Positions 1 through 8,581 of a stretch of DNA of 64,000 bases are shown here, in pieces; position 1 is the first letter of the stretch, and every line of letters starts with the position of its first letter. A model generated the notes under the pieces. It was not told where the DNA came from and did no database searches. It was given only the letters and a program-made list of their open reading frames with translations. The stretch spans positions 186,001-250,000 of the forward strand of contig CAVPDQ010000020.1 of the NCBI GenBank assembly GCA_963702685.1, in the 5' to 3' direction. The position numbers and the translations under genes were made by a program. The DNA comes from AP-15 sp963702685. Its GTDB lineage: Bacteria; Pseudomonadota; Alphaproteobacteria; ATCC43930; CGMCC-115725.

Positions 1-822
1 ACATTTTCTGTTGCGGCCCGCCACTGTGCCGGTCGAGCGCGATAGCGTCTCGATACAACCGTGACGCGCTGGTCCAGTCGCCGGCCTGGATTTCACAGAG
101 CGAGAGATGCCAGCTCAGATGGCCGTAGAAAAAGCCCTCGCGCGGATAGGCGGCAAGCCACGGGACGAGAAAGGCGCGCGCCGCGTCCGTCTCGCCGCTT
201 TCGTAGCAGACATGGGCGAAGCCGTGCGCGCCGTGCGCGTTGTTCGGGTTCGCGGCCAGGGATTGCTCGATTTTCGCGCCGGGCCGCAGCGAGCTGCCCA
301 TCCTCGGATAGCCCCATGGCATGGTAGGAAAGGAACCAAAAATCGTCACCGTAATGCGGGGCGAGGCTGTCCATCAGCGCCGCGATCTGGTGCTTCTGTC
401 CGATGCGGCCGGAGCCGCCGATCAAGCCGTTGGGGATCGCGGCCACTGGCGACGACCAAAGCATCGCGCGGCCATGCCGTCAGATGCGTGTACAATGCGG
501 AGATGGCGGCATCGGCTCGACCCGCGCACAGCCAGCTCGAAGAATGCGATGTGGCTGGCCTCGCGCTCGGACAGACGAGAGGCCGCGTCCTTTGCCGCCG
601 TCAGGCACGCTCCGCGCCGGCGCGACGTTGCCTTCCCGCATCGAGCACCTGGGCCTTCCCGGCGTGAGCCAGGGCAAAACCGGGGTCGGCGGCGATGGCG
701 CGGTCATAGGCCAGGGCCGCGCCGGGGTAGAACGTCAGCGCCAGATCGCAACCCTCGACGTAGGCGTCCCGCGCCTCGGTAGATGCGGTAGACAGAGCAA
801 GACCGTATCGATCTGTCAGCAT
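1..822 (-). CDS. TPR protein, TTC38-like; frameshifted, 3' end outside window
   Basis: The ATG at 822 opens a protein whose first 60 residues include a TPR-like helix pair (AIAADPGFALAHAGKAQVL). The frame then breaks between about 600 and 470 and again near 285. Conserved sequence continues across the breaks: HYGDDFWFLSYHAMGLSED, then NPNNAHGAHGFAHVCYESGE, then FLVPWLAAYPREGFFYGHLS at 170-110. The histidine-rich NAHGAHGFAHV stretch is typical of tetratricopeptide repeat 38-like proteins, which have no firm biochemical role. The gene reads leftward off the window, so its C-terminus is missing. Conservation on both sides of each break suggests indels more than decay. Family call is from motif memory. 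Confidence 0.6.
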
Positions 823-1029
823 CAGAGGCCCTCGCCAGCAATTTTCGTGCGGCCTTTATACAGCCCGGGGGGCCGCAGAGCACCGCGATGGATGGCCGTT
901 TCTGCGACTGGGAAATCGTCGAGCGCCGATATGGTAGGGTGCTGCTCTGGCCAGCCACGCAGCGGCTGCCGCGCCGCCGGGCGGGCTGGACGGTCGGCGG
1001 ATAGCTTCACTGGAATGGGAGGACGAACG

Positions 1030-2090
1030 ATGCGGGACATGCGTATGTCGGATTGCAGGGTGACGACAAAATCGCAGTCTTTGCTCTGGACACGCGACAG
1101 CGGTGCGCTGACGAAAGAGGCGGATGCAGCGGCGGCGGGCGGCCCATCGGTTGCGGCAATCAGCCCGGACCGCAGCACGCTCTATGTCGGTTTCGCGCAG
1201 GAGCCGTCGATCGCGAGCTACCGGATCGACCCCGCAACCGGCGGCCTGTCGCTGCTGGCAACCGCAGCGCGGCGGATGCACCGACCTTCGTGGCGCCCGA
1301 TCGCACCGGTCGCCATATGCTGTGCGCCTATTATCAGGGCGGCTATGTCGCGGTGCACGCGATCGCGGCGGATGGCACCATTGGCGCGGCGGCTGCCGAC
1401 AAGCAGGAAACTGCGGTCGGCGCGCATGCGATCGCCGCCGATCCGTCCAACCGCTTCGCCTTTGTGCCTCATATCGCCCGCATCCAGGACAATGTGATGG
1501 AGCCGCCGAAGAACAATCCCGGCCCCAACGTGATCTTGCAGTACCGCTTCAACGCCCAGACCGGCCGGCTGAGCCCGAATACGCCACATCGCGTTGAACA
1601 GGGGGCTCTCGTCGGACCCCGCCACTATATCCATCACCCGAGTCTCGACGTCGTCTACTTCTCGAACGAGCAAGGCTGCAGCGTTGCCGCGTACCGGCTC
1701 GACCCCGCGAACGGCACCCTCTCTTCGGTGCAAACGATTTCGACCCTGCCCGCCGGCCACAGTGAGCGCACCACCTGCTCACAGATCCACCTCACGCCTT
1801 CGGGACGGTTTCTCTATGTCGGCAATCGCGCGGCCAACGGCAGCAGCATCGCCGCTTTCGCTGTCGATCCGAATTCCGGGCATCTGACCGAGGCCGGGCA
1901 CACGCCAACCGAAGCTGTGCCCAGCGCGTTCTGTCTTGATCCCTCAGGGCATTTCCTGTTTGCCGCGGGCACGGCATCGGGTCGTCTGGCGTCGTACCGC
2001 ATCAACCAGCAGAGCGGTGCGCTGACGCCGCTGGCAGTGGAGGAAGTCGGCCAGCGGCCGGCGGCGGTGCTGGCGACCCATCTCGGCTGA
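1030..2090 (+). CDS. 6-phosphogluconolactonase-like beta-propeller (lactonase family), frameshifted
   Basis: The C-terminal two thirds (from about 1270) reads as repeated propeller blades with the spacing of the Pgl/YbhE-type seven-bladed lactonase family: IAADPSNRFAFVPHIARIQD, then PRHYIHHPSLDVVYFSNEQG, then IHLTPSGRFLYVGNRAANGS and FCLDPSGHFLFAAG. The N-terminal blade (HAYVGLQGDDKIAVFALDT) is in the same frame, but the segment at about 1090-1265 is in another, so two compensating shifts are needed. Such enzymes hydrolyse 6-phosphogluconolactone or related sugar lactones in the cytosol; the exact substrate here is unknown. The start is unclear: ATG at 1030 is plausible but needs a further shift. 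Isolated gene, opposite in direction to its left neighbour. Confidence 0.72.
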
Positions 2091-2154
2091 GAGAATGTGG
2101 ATGAATTGGCGCCGTGCATGCTTCGCTGTAAGCAAACCAACGGGGGTGCCCCAT

Positions 2155-2530
2155 GCCGCAGGTGAATGACCCCGGCCTGCGCCGGGGCAGGCTCTGAGCC
2201 GATGCCTCGCCGCTCTCGATCAGGATAGCACACTGATCGCAGTGATCGAGATGAGCCAGTCGAGTTGGCTGATTGCCGGGATTTTCCCCGGCATCGAATG
2301 CCACAAAGTTCGTGGCCCAGAAGGCCCAGAGGACCGAGAACAACAGCGGCGGATCTTCGGAAGGCTCTCCCAGCGCTTCGGCTTGCTCGATCAACGAGCG
2401 TGCCTGCTCCGCAGCCGCCTTGGTTTCCGTGGCACCATAGCCTTTGACATGCATGAGTGGGGTGATCAGCGCGACCTGAAGCTGATCTGCTCGCGACGCA
2501 GCGCCGCCGTGCCGGGCAGGGCCGCAACAT
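2155..2530 (-). pseudogene. Remnant of a class III adenylate/guanylate cyclase with ATPase-TPR region
   Basis: Read leftward, the sequence gives LQVALITPLMHVKGYGATET followed by KAAAEQARSLIEQAEALGEP and LLFSVLWAFWATNFVAFDAG. This is the ALxREIxLQVALxxPLxHVKGY and LLFSVLYGFWxANYVAF signature from the C-terminal TPR part of large bacterial cyclase/AAA-ATPase signalling proteins. No cyclase or ATPase domain remains and neither end has proper boundaries; the coding pattern is lost downstream of about 2250. It abuts a monooxygenase remnant on the same strand. I regard it as gene debris, not a functional gene. Confidence 0.6.
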
Positions 2531-2765
2531 AACGTTCTCGCGGTTGAACGTCTCGTAGTAGTCCGTATCGATCGGCGGGCGCTTGGTGCCGATCGGGTGG
2601 TTGTAGGGCGAAAGCTTCCGCGCGGTCTTCGGCTCCTTCACGATCTCCCGGATCTTGTGGCGGACATATTCGGCGGCGGTATCGGAGGCCGGTTGAAGCC
2701 CGGGCTGGCCTCGCCGCCGATCTGCGCTATGCGCTCGTCATCGTCGGCTGATTTCGCACCAGCTT
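2526..2765 (-). pseudogene. Remnant of a Baeyer-Villiger / flavin-containing monooxygenase
   Basis: The minus strand encodes YVRHKIREIVKEPKTARKLS followed by HPIGTKRPPIDTDYYETFNR and ENV. This matches the internal block of cyclohexanone-monooxygenase-type enzymes (usually IRxIVxDPxTAxxLxPxxHPxGTKRPxxDTxYYETFNRxNV). Just upstream the frame shifts (IAQIGGEASPGF is in another frame). The FAD and NADPH Rossmann motifs are absent, so at most about 80 of roughly 550 residues remain. The fragment runs directly into a cyclase remnant, marking a recombination junction near 2525. Confidence 0.65.
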
Positions 2766-2826
2766 CAATCGCCGAGGACGGCCGCCGGCCTAATGGTGGC
2801 AGCCATCCGATATGATCGGCGCCCGC

Positions 2827-3896
2827 CTAACGGATCGCGGCGGTGACGGCCGCGCCGAGGTCCTTGGTGCCGGCGTTGCCGCCGAGGTCGGGGGTGCGGG
2901 TGCCGCCTTCGGCCAGGACCTCGGCGATCGCGCGCTCGACCGCCGCGGCCGCCGCGCGTCTCGCCGAAATGGTCGAGCATCATCGCGCCCGACCAGATCT
3001 GGCCGATCGGGTTGGCGATGCCGCGCCCGGCGATGTCGGGCGCCGAGCCGTGCACCGGCTCGAACATCGAGGGGTATTCGCGCTCGGGGTTGATGTTGGC
3101 CGAGGGCGCGATGCCGATCGAGCCGACGCACGGCCGGCCCGAGATCGGAGAGGATGTCGCCGAACAGATTCGAGCCGACGACGACGTCGAACCAGTCCGG
3201 GATGGCGCACGAAATGCGCGGTCAGGATGTCGATGTGGTACTGGTCGGTCGTGATGTCGGGATAGTCCTTCGCGACCGCGGCAAAGCGCTCGTCCCAATA
3301 GGGCATCGTGTGGATGATGCCGTTCGACTTGGTGGCCGAGGTCACGTGCTTCTTGCGGCGTGCGGGCCAGCTCGAAGGCGTAGCGCATGATCCGGTCGCA
3401 GCCGCGCCGGGTGAACACCGTCTGCTGCATCGCCATCTCGTATTCGGTGCCCGCGTAGAGCCGGCCGCCGATCTCGGAATATTCGCCCTCGTTGTTCTCG
3501 CGCACGACGTAGAAATCGATATCGCCCGGCGCGCGGCCCTTGAGCGGCGAGTCGACGCCCGGCCAAGAGCCGCACCGGGCGCAGGTTGACGTATTGGTGA
3601 AAGCTCGCGGCGCAGCGGGATCAGCAGGCCCCACAGCGAGATGTGGTCGGGCACGTCCGGGATAGCCGACCGCGCCCAGAAAGACCGCGTCGAAGGGCCG
3701 CAGCTGGTCGAGCCCGTCTTCCGGCATCATCCGCCCGGTCTTGGCATAGCGTCTCGCAGCTCCAGTCGAATTCGCTCCACTCGAAGCCGAAGCCGTAGCG
3801 GCGCGCCGCCGCCTCCATCGCCGCGACCCCCTCGGGCACCACCTCGTGCCCGATGCCGTCGCCGGCGATCACCGCAACCCGATAGCTTTTTGCCAT
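2827..3896 (-). CDS. Tartrate / isopropylmalate-type dehydrogenase (decarboxylating), multiply frameshifted
   Basis: The start MAKSYRVAVIAGDGIGHEVV is the standard N-terminus of beta-decarboxylating dehydrogenases (tartrate dehydrogenase/D-malate dehydrogenase/LeuB). Further blocks occur in changing frames: DAVFLGAVGYPG (about 3650), DIDFYVVRENNEGEYSEIGG with the substrate-binding RENNEGEYS (3500), YWDERFAAVAKDYPDITTDQ (3270), and GSIGIAPSANINPEREYPSM then FEPVHGSAPDIAGRGIANPI (3100-3000). The RENNEGEYS form favours tartrate/malate dehydrogenase over LeuB. At least five frame changes are needed over about 1.07 kb. The family converts tartrate or D-malate with NAD+ and a divalent metal. It follows an ABC substrate-binding gene by about 20 bp on the same strand. 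Confidence 0.78.
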
Positions 3897-3917
3897 ATCC
3901 GTTCTCCGGGACCCCTT

Positions 3918-4871
3918 TTATTCGATGACCTCGTCCGCTTCGGTCGAAAGTGGGGATGGTGAGGCCGATTGCGCCGGCCGGTCTTGAGATTGACCGCAAG
4001 ACAAACCTCGTCGGCAGCTCGAACGGCAGATCGGCGGGCTTGGCGCCCTTAGAAGCGGTCGACGAGATAGGCGAGCCGCGCCAGCCTTTCCTTGCCGTCC
4101 GGGCCATACGACATCAGCCCGCCATCATGCACAAAATTATCGGCTTCGAAGATCGCCGGCAGGCGCTGGGCGGCGGCAAACTCGAAGACTCGCTTGCGGT
4201 TGAGGATCGTCAGCGCATCGGTGACCATCAGGATGCCGTCGGGCTTGTCGCGTGTCATCGCGGCGAACGCCGCGTCGAATCGTCGGGCTCGCGCACGCCC
4301 AGCGGCTGCACCGCGATGCCGAGGCTCTTCGCCGCCGCCTCCGCCGATTTGTAGCGCAACGTCATGCCGAGATCGTCGGCATTGTACAGCATCGCCACCC
4401 GCTTTAACCCGGGGACCGCGGCCTTCAACAATTGCAAGCGCTTGGCGGACAGCTCGGAAGCGACATCCGACACGCCGGTAATATCGCCGCCAGGTCGGCT
4501 GAGGCTGGCGGCGAGGCCGGTCGCCACCGGGTCGCCGGCGGAAGTTACGACGAGCGGTATCGTCGTCGTCGCCTTCGGGCGGCGACCGCGGCCGGATAGC
4601 CGAGGGTGACGATGGCCTCCGGTGCGCCGGCCACCAATTCCCTGGCGAGCGCCGGAAGCCGGTCGAGCTTGCCGTCGGCGCTGCGGGTCGTCATCACCAG
4701 ATCGCGGCCGGGCACATAACCCTTCTGCGCCAGATTTTTGGCGATCCCGTCGCCGAAGCCCGGGGCGCTGGAAACGGTCAGGATCCCGACCCGGTGCGGC
4801 TTGTCTTGCGCCTGCGCCGGGGCCGAGCAAAACCGCGACAAGACCAGCAGCAAGCCTGCGTTGATCTTCAT
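3918..4871 (-). CDS. ABC transporter substrate-binding protein, frameshifted
   Basis: MKINAGLLLVLSRFCSAPAQ is a signal peptide and is followed by HRVGILTVSSAPGFGDGIAK. Later blocks TIPLVVTSAGDPVATGLAAS, PGGDITGVSDVASELSAKRL and QLLKAAVPGLKRVAMLYNAD match the periplasmic ABC substrate-binding family PF04392. The frame changes near 4565, 4265 and 4050, and at least once more before the end, where PLSTEADEVIE and a TAA at 3920-3918 give a typical C-terminus. No permease or ATPase gene lies beside it, which is usual for this orphan family in alphaproteobacteria. The ligand is unknown. All blocks are well conserved, so sequence indels are the likely cause of the breaks. Confidence 0.78.
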
Positions 4872-4901
4872 TCGTCTCGCCTGTTGCGGCCGCCGTGGGC
4901 G

Positions 4902-5330
4902 TTATTTGTTCATGTTCCAGATGTCGGTCGCGAGCAGCCATTTGCCGCCGATCTTGCGCCATACCACGACATATTTGCCGACGACCTGCTGCGGCGGCTG
5001 GGCTTTTGTCTCGAGCGTGACGGTGCCGATCTCGCGCGCCGCCCGCCGCCCGAGCGGCAGCACGTCGATGGTGACGAGCTTGGCGTCGCCGATTTGGGTC
5101 GCCGCCTTTTTCCAAAACGCCTCGATCGCCGCCCGGCCCTTGACCATGTCGCCGCCCGGCGGCAGCACATCGGCGTCCCCGGCATACATCGCCGCGACCG
5201 CAGCGGCGTCGCCCTTGTTGAAGGCGGCGGTCCATTGGTCGTTGAGCCGCTGGATCGTGGCTTTGCTCTGAGCCAGCGCCGGGCCGGCCAGCAGGACGAA
5301 GCACAACACCCAGAGCGTGAAACGCGACAT
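4902..5330 (-). CDS. Secreted SnoaL-like / DUF4440 nuclear-transport-factor-2 fold protein
   Basis: A 142-residue intact protein. Residues 1-20 (MSRFTLWVLCFVLLAGPALA) form a signal peptide with an Ala-Leu-Ala cleavage site. The mature part starts with the SgcJ/DUF4440-like helix QRLNDQWTAAFNKGDAAAVA and then AMYAGDADVLPPGGDMVKGR, the usual conical alpha+beta fold, and ends in a beta strand (GKWLLATDIWNMNK). The family is heterogeneous (small-molecule binding, isomerase or ketosteroid-like activity) and no catalytic assignment is possible. It sits 31 bp upstream of the substrate-binding protein gene on the same strand, and 15 bp downstream of a PhzF gene, so the three may be co-transcribed. 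Confidence 0.8.
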   Translation of the reverse strand: MSRFTLWVLCFVLLAGPALAQSKATIQRLNDQWTAAFNKGDAAAVAAMYAGDADVLPPGGDMVKGRAAIEAFWKKAATQIGDAKLVTIDVLPLGRRAAREIGTVTLETKAQPPQQVVGKYVVVWRKIGGKWLLATDIWNMNK

Positions 5331-5344
5331 GGCGGTCCCCTTTG

Positions 5345-6130
5345 TCAGATTTCGATCGTGCCGGTCATATAAAGCGCGGCACGACCGGCGATCGTCACGC
5401 GGTCGCCGTCGAGCGCGCAGGAGAGCCGGCCGCCGCGGCGCGAGACTTGCCGCGCCTCGAGCCGGGTCTTGCCGAGGCGCTTCGCCCAATAGGGGATCAG
5501 CGCGCAATGCGCCGAGCCTGTCACCGGGTCCTCGTCGACCCCTTGCGCCGGCGCAAAAAAGCGCGAGACGAAATCGATCTCGCCCGTCCCCGGCGCCGTG
5601 GCGATGACGGCAAACCGGTCGAGCCGGGCGACCGCCGCAAAATCCGGGGTGAGCGCGCTCACCGCGTCGATATCGTCGTAGACGGCGACATAGTCGCGCG
5701 CGGCAAGCACCGCCGCAGGCCGGCGTCCGAGGGCTGCACCCAGACCCGCGGGCTCCTCGCAAGGCGCGGGCGGCCAGGCCGGGAAATCGAGCGCCAGCAA
5801 TGCGCCCCCGCGGGTGACCGCCAGCTCGCCCGCCTTTTCCGTGCGAAAGGCGACGCGGGTGCGCTCCGGCACGAGAAAATTGAACAGCACATAAGCCGAG
5901 GCGAGTGTGGCATGGCCGCACAGATCGACCTCGGTCGTCGGCGTGAACCAGCGCAGCCCCCAGCGCTCGCCCTCGGCGACAAAAAACGCGGTCTCCGGCA
6001 GGTTGTTCTCGGCCGCGATCGCCTGCATGACCTCATCGGCAAGCCAGCCTTCGAGCGGGCACACCGCCGCCGGATTGCCGCCAAACGGCCGCTCGGAGAA
6101 CGCATCGACCTGATAAAGCGGAATGCGCAT
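5345..6130 (-). CDS. PhzF family isomerase/epimerase
   Basis: Intact 261-residue protein with the full PhzF/diaminopimelate-epimerase-like fold. Seen are the N-terminal YQVDAFSERPFGGNPAAVC (residues 6-24), the catalytic glutamate in ENNLPETAFF (E46, equivalent to E45 of PhzF), LCGHATLAS (70-78), and the C-terminal-lobe motif DEDPVTGSAHC (199-209). PhzF catalyses a 1,5-hydrogen shift in phenazine biosynthesis, but most homologues, this one included, lack phenazine genes nearby and have unknown small-molecule substrates. Expected to act as a cytosolic dimer. Start ATG at 6130 fits the family N-terminus exactly. Same strand and close to the SnoaL-like gene. Confidence 0.9.
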   Translation of the reverse strand: MRIPLYQVDAFSERPFGGNPAAVCPLEGWLADEVMQAIAAENNLPETAFFVAEGERWGLRWFTPTTEVDLCGHATLASAYVLFNFLVPERTRVAFRTEKAGELAVTRGGALLALDFPAWPPAPCEEPAGLGAALGRRPAAVLAARDYVAVYDDIDAVSALTPDFAAVARLDRFAVIATAPGTGEIDFVSRFFAPAQGVDEDPVTGSAHCALIPYWAKRLGKTRLEARQVSRRGGRLSCALDGDRVTIAGRAALYMTGTIEI

Positions 6131-6255
6131 CGCCGCCCCTGCTCCTACCGACGCTCGACCCGATGGGTTCTACCAGAGGTGCCGCGAGAGAAGCGAGGAC
6201 GCTGCGATTGCAGCCCGTCGCGCCTGGCGAGCGCGCGGCGCCGCTGTCGCGGCGC

Positions 6256-6915
6256 CTAGATCTTCTCGAAGACGGCGCAGGTGATGCGGTATTCGGCGCC
6301 GAGCCAATAGAGCTTTTTCATCGAGCGCCGCCATTTTTCCAGCGACACAAACGGCGCCGGAAAGCGTGCCAGATGGCGCAGCAGAATCCACGGCCGCTCG
6401 CGCACATCGTCGCGATACGATTTCCCGGCGCCGATGATCGCGCCGTCGAGCAGGCGCGCGCCGGCAAAGAGCCGCCCGAGCTCGGCCGGGCCCGGGCGGT
6501 ACATCGTGTCGATCGGGTCGCGATGATGCGGATAGCTATAAGGCACGGTGACGAAAACGAGCCCGCCGGGCGGCAAAATGTCGAGGCAATGGCGTGCCAG
6601 ACGATCGGGCCCGACCACATGCTCGAGCAGGTTGCAGCACAACAGCGCTTGCGGTCGGAGCGCCCGCAGCCGCGGCACGTCGCCGGGATCGGTCAGGTCG
6701 GCGCGCAGATCGACCCCCGGCGCCTCGCGCATATCGACATTGACGAGCTCGACCCCGCGGGCGCGCAGCGGATGCAGCAGCTGATGCTCGATCCATGGCT
6801 GCACGCGCTCGCGCACCTCGGCCGTGCTGCTGCCGAGGTTGAGCATCGGTGTCAGGCGCGCGACTGCGACCGCGTCGAGCGCGCAGCACAGCCAGCGGGC
6901 CTCGGCTTCGAACAT
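6256..6915 (-). CDS. Class I SAM-dependent methyltransferase, hypothetical substrate
   Basis: A 219-residue intact protein. The SAM-binding region is seen as LTPMLNLGSS (residues 21-30), then LVNVDMREAPGVDLRADLTD (57-76), and the motif IV-like LLCCNLLEHVVGPDRLARH (91-109). LPPGGLVFVTVPYSYPHHRD matches the post-motif strand of UbiE/methyltransf_11-type enzymes. Substrate unknown; similar proteins are often found with glycan or lipid genes. It stands alone between convergently or similarly oriented unrelated genes, about 125 bp from the PhzF gene. The ATG at 6915 gives the best N-terminus; nothing upstream extends the fold. Confidence 0.82.
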   Translation of the reverse strand: MFEAEARWLCCALDAVAVARLTPMLNLGSSTAEVRERVQPWIEHQLLHPLRARGVELVNVDMREAPGVDLRADLTDPGDVPRLRALRPQALLCCNLLEHVVGPDRLARHCLDILPPGGLVFVTVPYSYPHHRDPIDTMYRPGPAELGRLFAGARLLDGAIIGAGKSYRDDVRERPWILLRHLARFPAPFVSLEKWRRSMKKLYWLGAEYRITCAVFEKI

Positions 6916-7047
6916 CGGAACCGCGAACGCACCCCCAAAACATCACCATGCCCAATCGCAAATCAATGCGAAAGGGCGGGGCCTCTCCGCCGTGCTGCGT
7001 GGCGGGCTATGCCGGCGACCTGTCTTCTGACAGCGCTATTTCGCCGG

Positions 7048-7707
7048 CTAGCGCGGCGCCGCCGGATATTCGCGGTCCTTGCTCGGGATCAGGTCATAGG
7101 GCAGCGCAAAGCCGGGCATCGCTTTGAGGCGCCCGGCCCAGGCTTCGAGATAGGGCCATTGCCCGATCTCAAACCCGCCCTCGGCCATAAACACCATGCG
7201 GCCCCAGCAGCCGATATCCGCGATCGTGCATTCCTCGCCGACGAGAAAGGGCCGGTCCTTTACCCTATTGTCTAAAAACGACAGCGCCGCCTCGGCCCGC
7301 GGGCGGAACTCGGCGATGACCTCGTCGTGCATCTTGCGAAACCGCGCCGAGTGGCGCACCCGCGCCACCGCCGTGATGTGGTCGGCTTCCCAGGACAGCC
7401 ACTCCCGCGCCTGCCAGCGCTGCTGCTCGGTGCGGCCTTCGAAATGCCCGGTCTCGCGCGCCAGATAGTCGAGGATCACATTCGACTGCAGGATCGTCAG
7501 CCCGCGGTGGCGCAATGACGGCACCACACCCCAACGGTTGATCCTCAGATATTCGGGCGTGCTTTGCACCCCGGTCTTCAGGTTGACGGTGCGAAACGAA
7601 AACGGCAGCCCCGCCAATGCCAGATACAGCATCGGCTTGTAGCTGGAGCTGGAGGTAAAACTGCCGTAGAGCGTCAAGGATTCGTCGCTGGCCGGCGCTC
7701 CGATCAT
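7048..7707 (-). CDS. Glutathione S-transferase family protein
   Basis: A 219-residue protein if the ATG at 7707 is used; an upstream ATG at 7728 would add 7 residues. The thioredoxin-like N-domain begins LTLYGSFTSSSSYKPMLYLA, with the serine cluster at the usual catalytic Ser/Cys position of beta- and zeta-like bacterial GSTs. It continues to LTILQSNVILDYLARETGHF (the usual xxESxAIxxYL motif, here QSN) and the all-helical C-domain with CTIADIGCWGRMVF (N-capping box plus hydrophobic staple). The function is presumably glutathione conjugation or reduction in the cytosol; substrate unknown. Neighbours are a VOC protein upstream on the same strand and a methyltransferase downstream. Confidence 0.87.
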   Translation of the reverse strand: MIGAPASDESLTLYGSFTSSSSYKPMLYLALAGLPFSFRTVNLKTGVQSTPEYLRINRWGVVPSLRHRGLTILQSNVILDYLARETGHFEGRTEQQRWQAREWLSWEADHITAVARVRHSARFRKMHDEVIAEFRPRAEAALSFLDNRVKDRPFLVGEECTIADIGCWGRMVFMAEGGFEIGQWPYLEAWAGRLKAMPGFALPYDLIPSKDREYPAAPR

Positions 7708-7798
7708 GCTGTTCCCCTCGCCCCACATCCACCAGGGACGCCGCCGCGAATCGGTGCGTCCGCTCCTTGTTCCGGGTCAGGCCCGGGTTAGGCCAGTG

Positions 7799-8320
7799 TC
7801 AGGCCGGCTCTTTCACATGCGTGGCGCGCATCAGCCGCACCGCCTCCGGATCGGCCATGGTCTCGGTCCGCGCGTTCTTCAGAAAATCTTCGTATTCCCG
7901 CGTCATGTCCGGCGACACGACCTCGATCATCAGCCGGTTCTCGACCCAGAATTCGATGACGTGGAAAAACGGCTTGTGGCCTTGCATGCCGCGGCCAAAG
8001 GTCTTGGCGCGCCAACCCTCGCGCGCCCCGATCGCCTCGACCTCGTCCGGCTCGCGCGAGACCGAGAGCAGCATGTGGAACGGCCAGGTCTGCGGCGGCG
8101 CCGCATTGTCGCCAAACACCACCTGGTCGTCGTTCTTCGGGATATCGAGCGTCGCCCGGTCCGGATAGACCTCGATCATCGTGCCGTGCGCATCGCCGCT
8201 CGCCGCCATAAAGGCGCCATCGAGCGGCCCGAACGGATAGCACTTGCCGCCCATCAGCTCGGCGAGCACCTCGGCGACGTGCTGCGGCTCGCGCGCCGGT
8301 ATCGATACGTGATGGATCAT
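7799..8320 (-). CDS. VOC (glyoxalase/bleomycin resistance) superfamily protein
   Basis: Intact 173-residue protein starting MIHHVSIPAREPQHVAEVLA, a typical first beta-alpha of a vicinal-oxygen-chelate module, followed by the middle strand MIEVYPDRATLDIPKNDDQV and a second half with HMLLSVSREPDEVEAIGARE and FFHVIEFWVENRLMIEVVSP. His4, the second-half His and the Glu of LMIEV are candidate metal ligands. It could be a glyoxalase-like lyase or a resistance protein; no specific substrate can be inferred. The ATG at 8320 has GGGAGAATGCG upstream. It lies 90 bp upstream of the GST gene on the same strand, and is divergent from the E1 alpha gene. Confidence 0.82.
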   Translation of the reverse strand: MIHHVSIPAREPQHVAEVLAELMGGKCYPFGPLDGAFMAASGDAHGTMIEVYPDRATLDIPKNDDQVVFGDNAAPPQTWPFHMLLSVSREPDEVEAIGAREGWRAKTFGRGMQGHKPFFHVIEFWVENRLMIEVVSPDMTREYEDFLKNARTETMADPEAVRLMRATHVKEPA

Positions 8321-8581
8321 CGCATTCTCCCTCGCCCGCGATCCCCGCGGCGCCATCCCAAAACCGCCGCGACGATACCCCGCGCAGCCCATCCAAAGCA
8401 ACGCATGCGCGCCGCCCGTCGGTGCCCGACCGCACGACAGCCCAACGACGGGGCCGACCGGCAGTCGCGCAGCGACACCGCTCTGCGCAAGCATCGCGCG
8501 GGCGAGCCGAGGTTGCGGTTGCGACCCCGTTGGTGCTGGCCCATCATGAGAAGGCCCGATTGCCCAGAGGGAGCCCGCCCG

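Noticed and set aside
4902..5921. Long minus-strand frame fusing PhzF region to the SnoaL-like protein
   Set aside because: The upstream part is out of frame with PhzF; the SnoaL-like protein has its own ATG and signal peptide at 5330.
7706..8581. Open frame extending the E1 alpha protein upstream by about 290 residues
   Set aside because: It runs antisense through the VOC gene, is arginine-rich and unlike any E1; the family start at 8582 has a ribosome-binding site.
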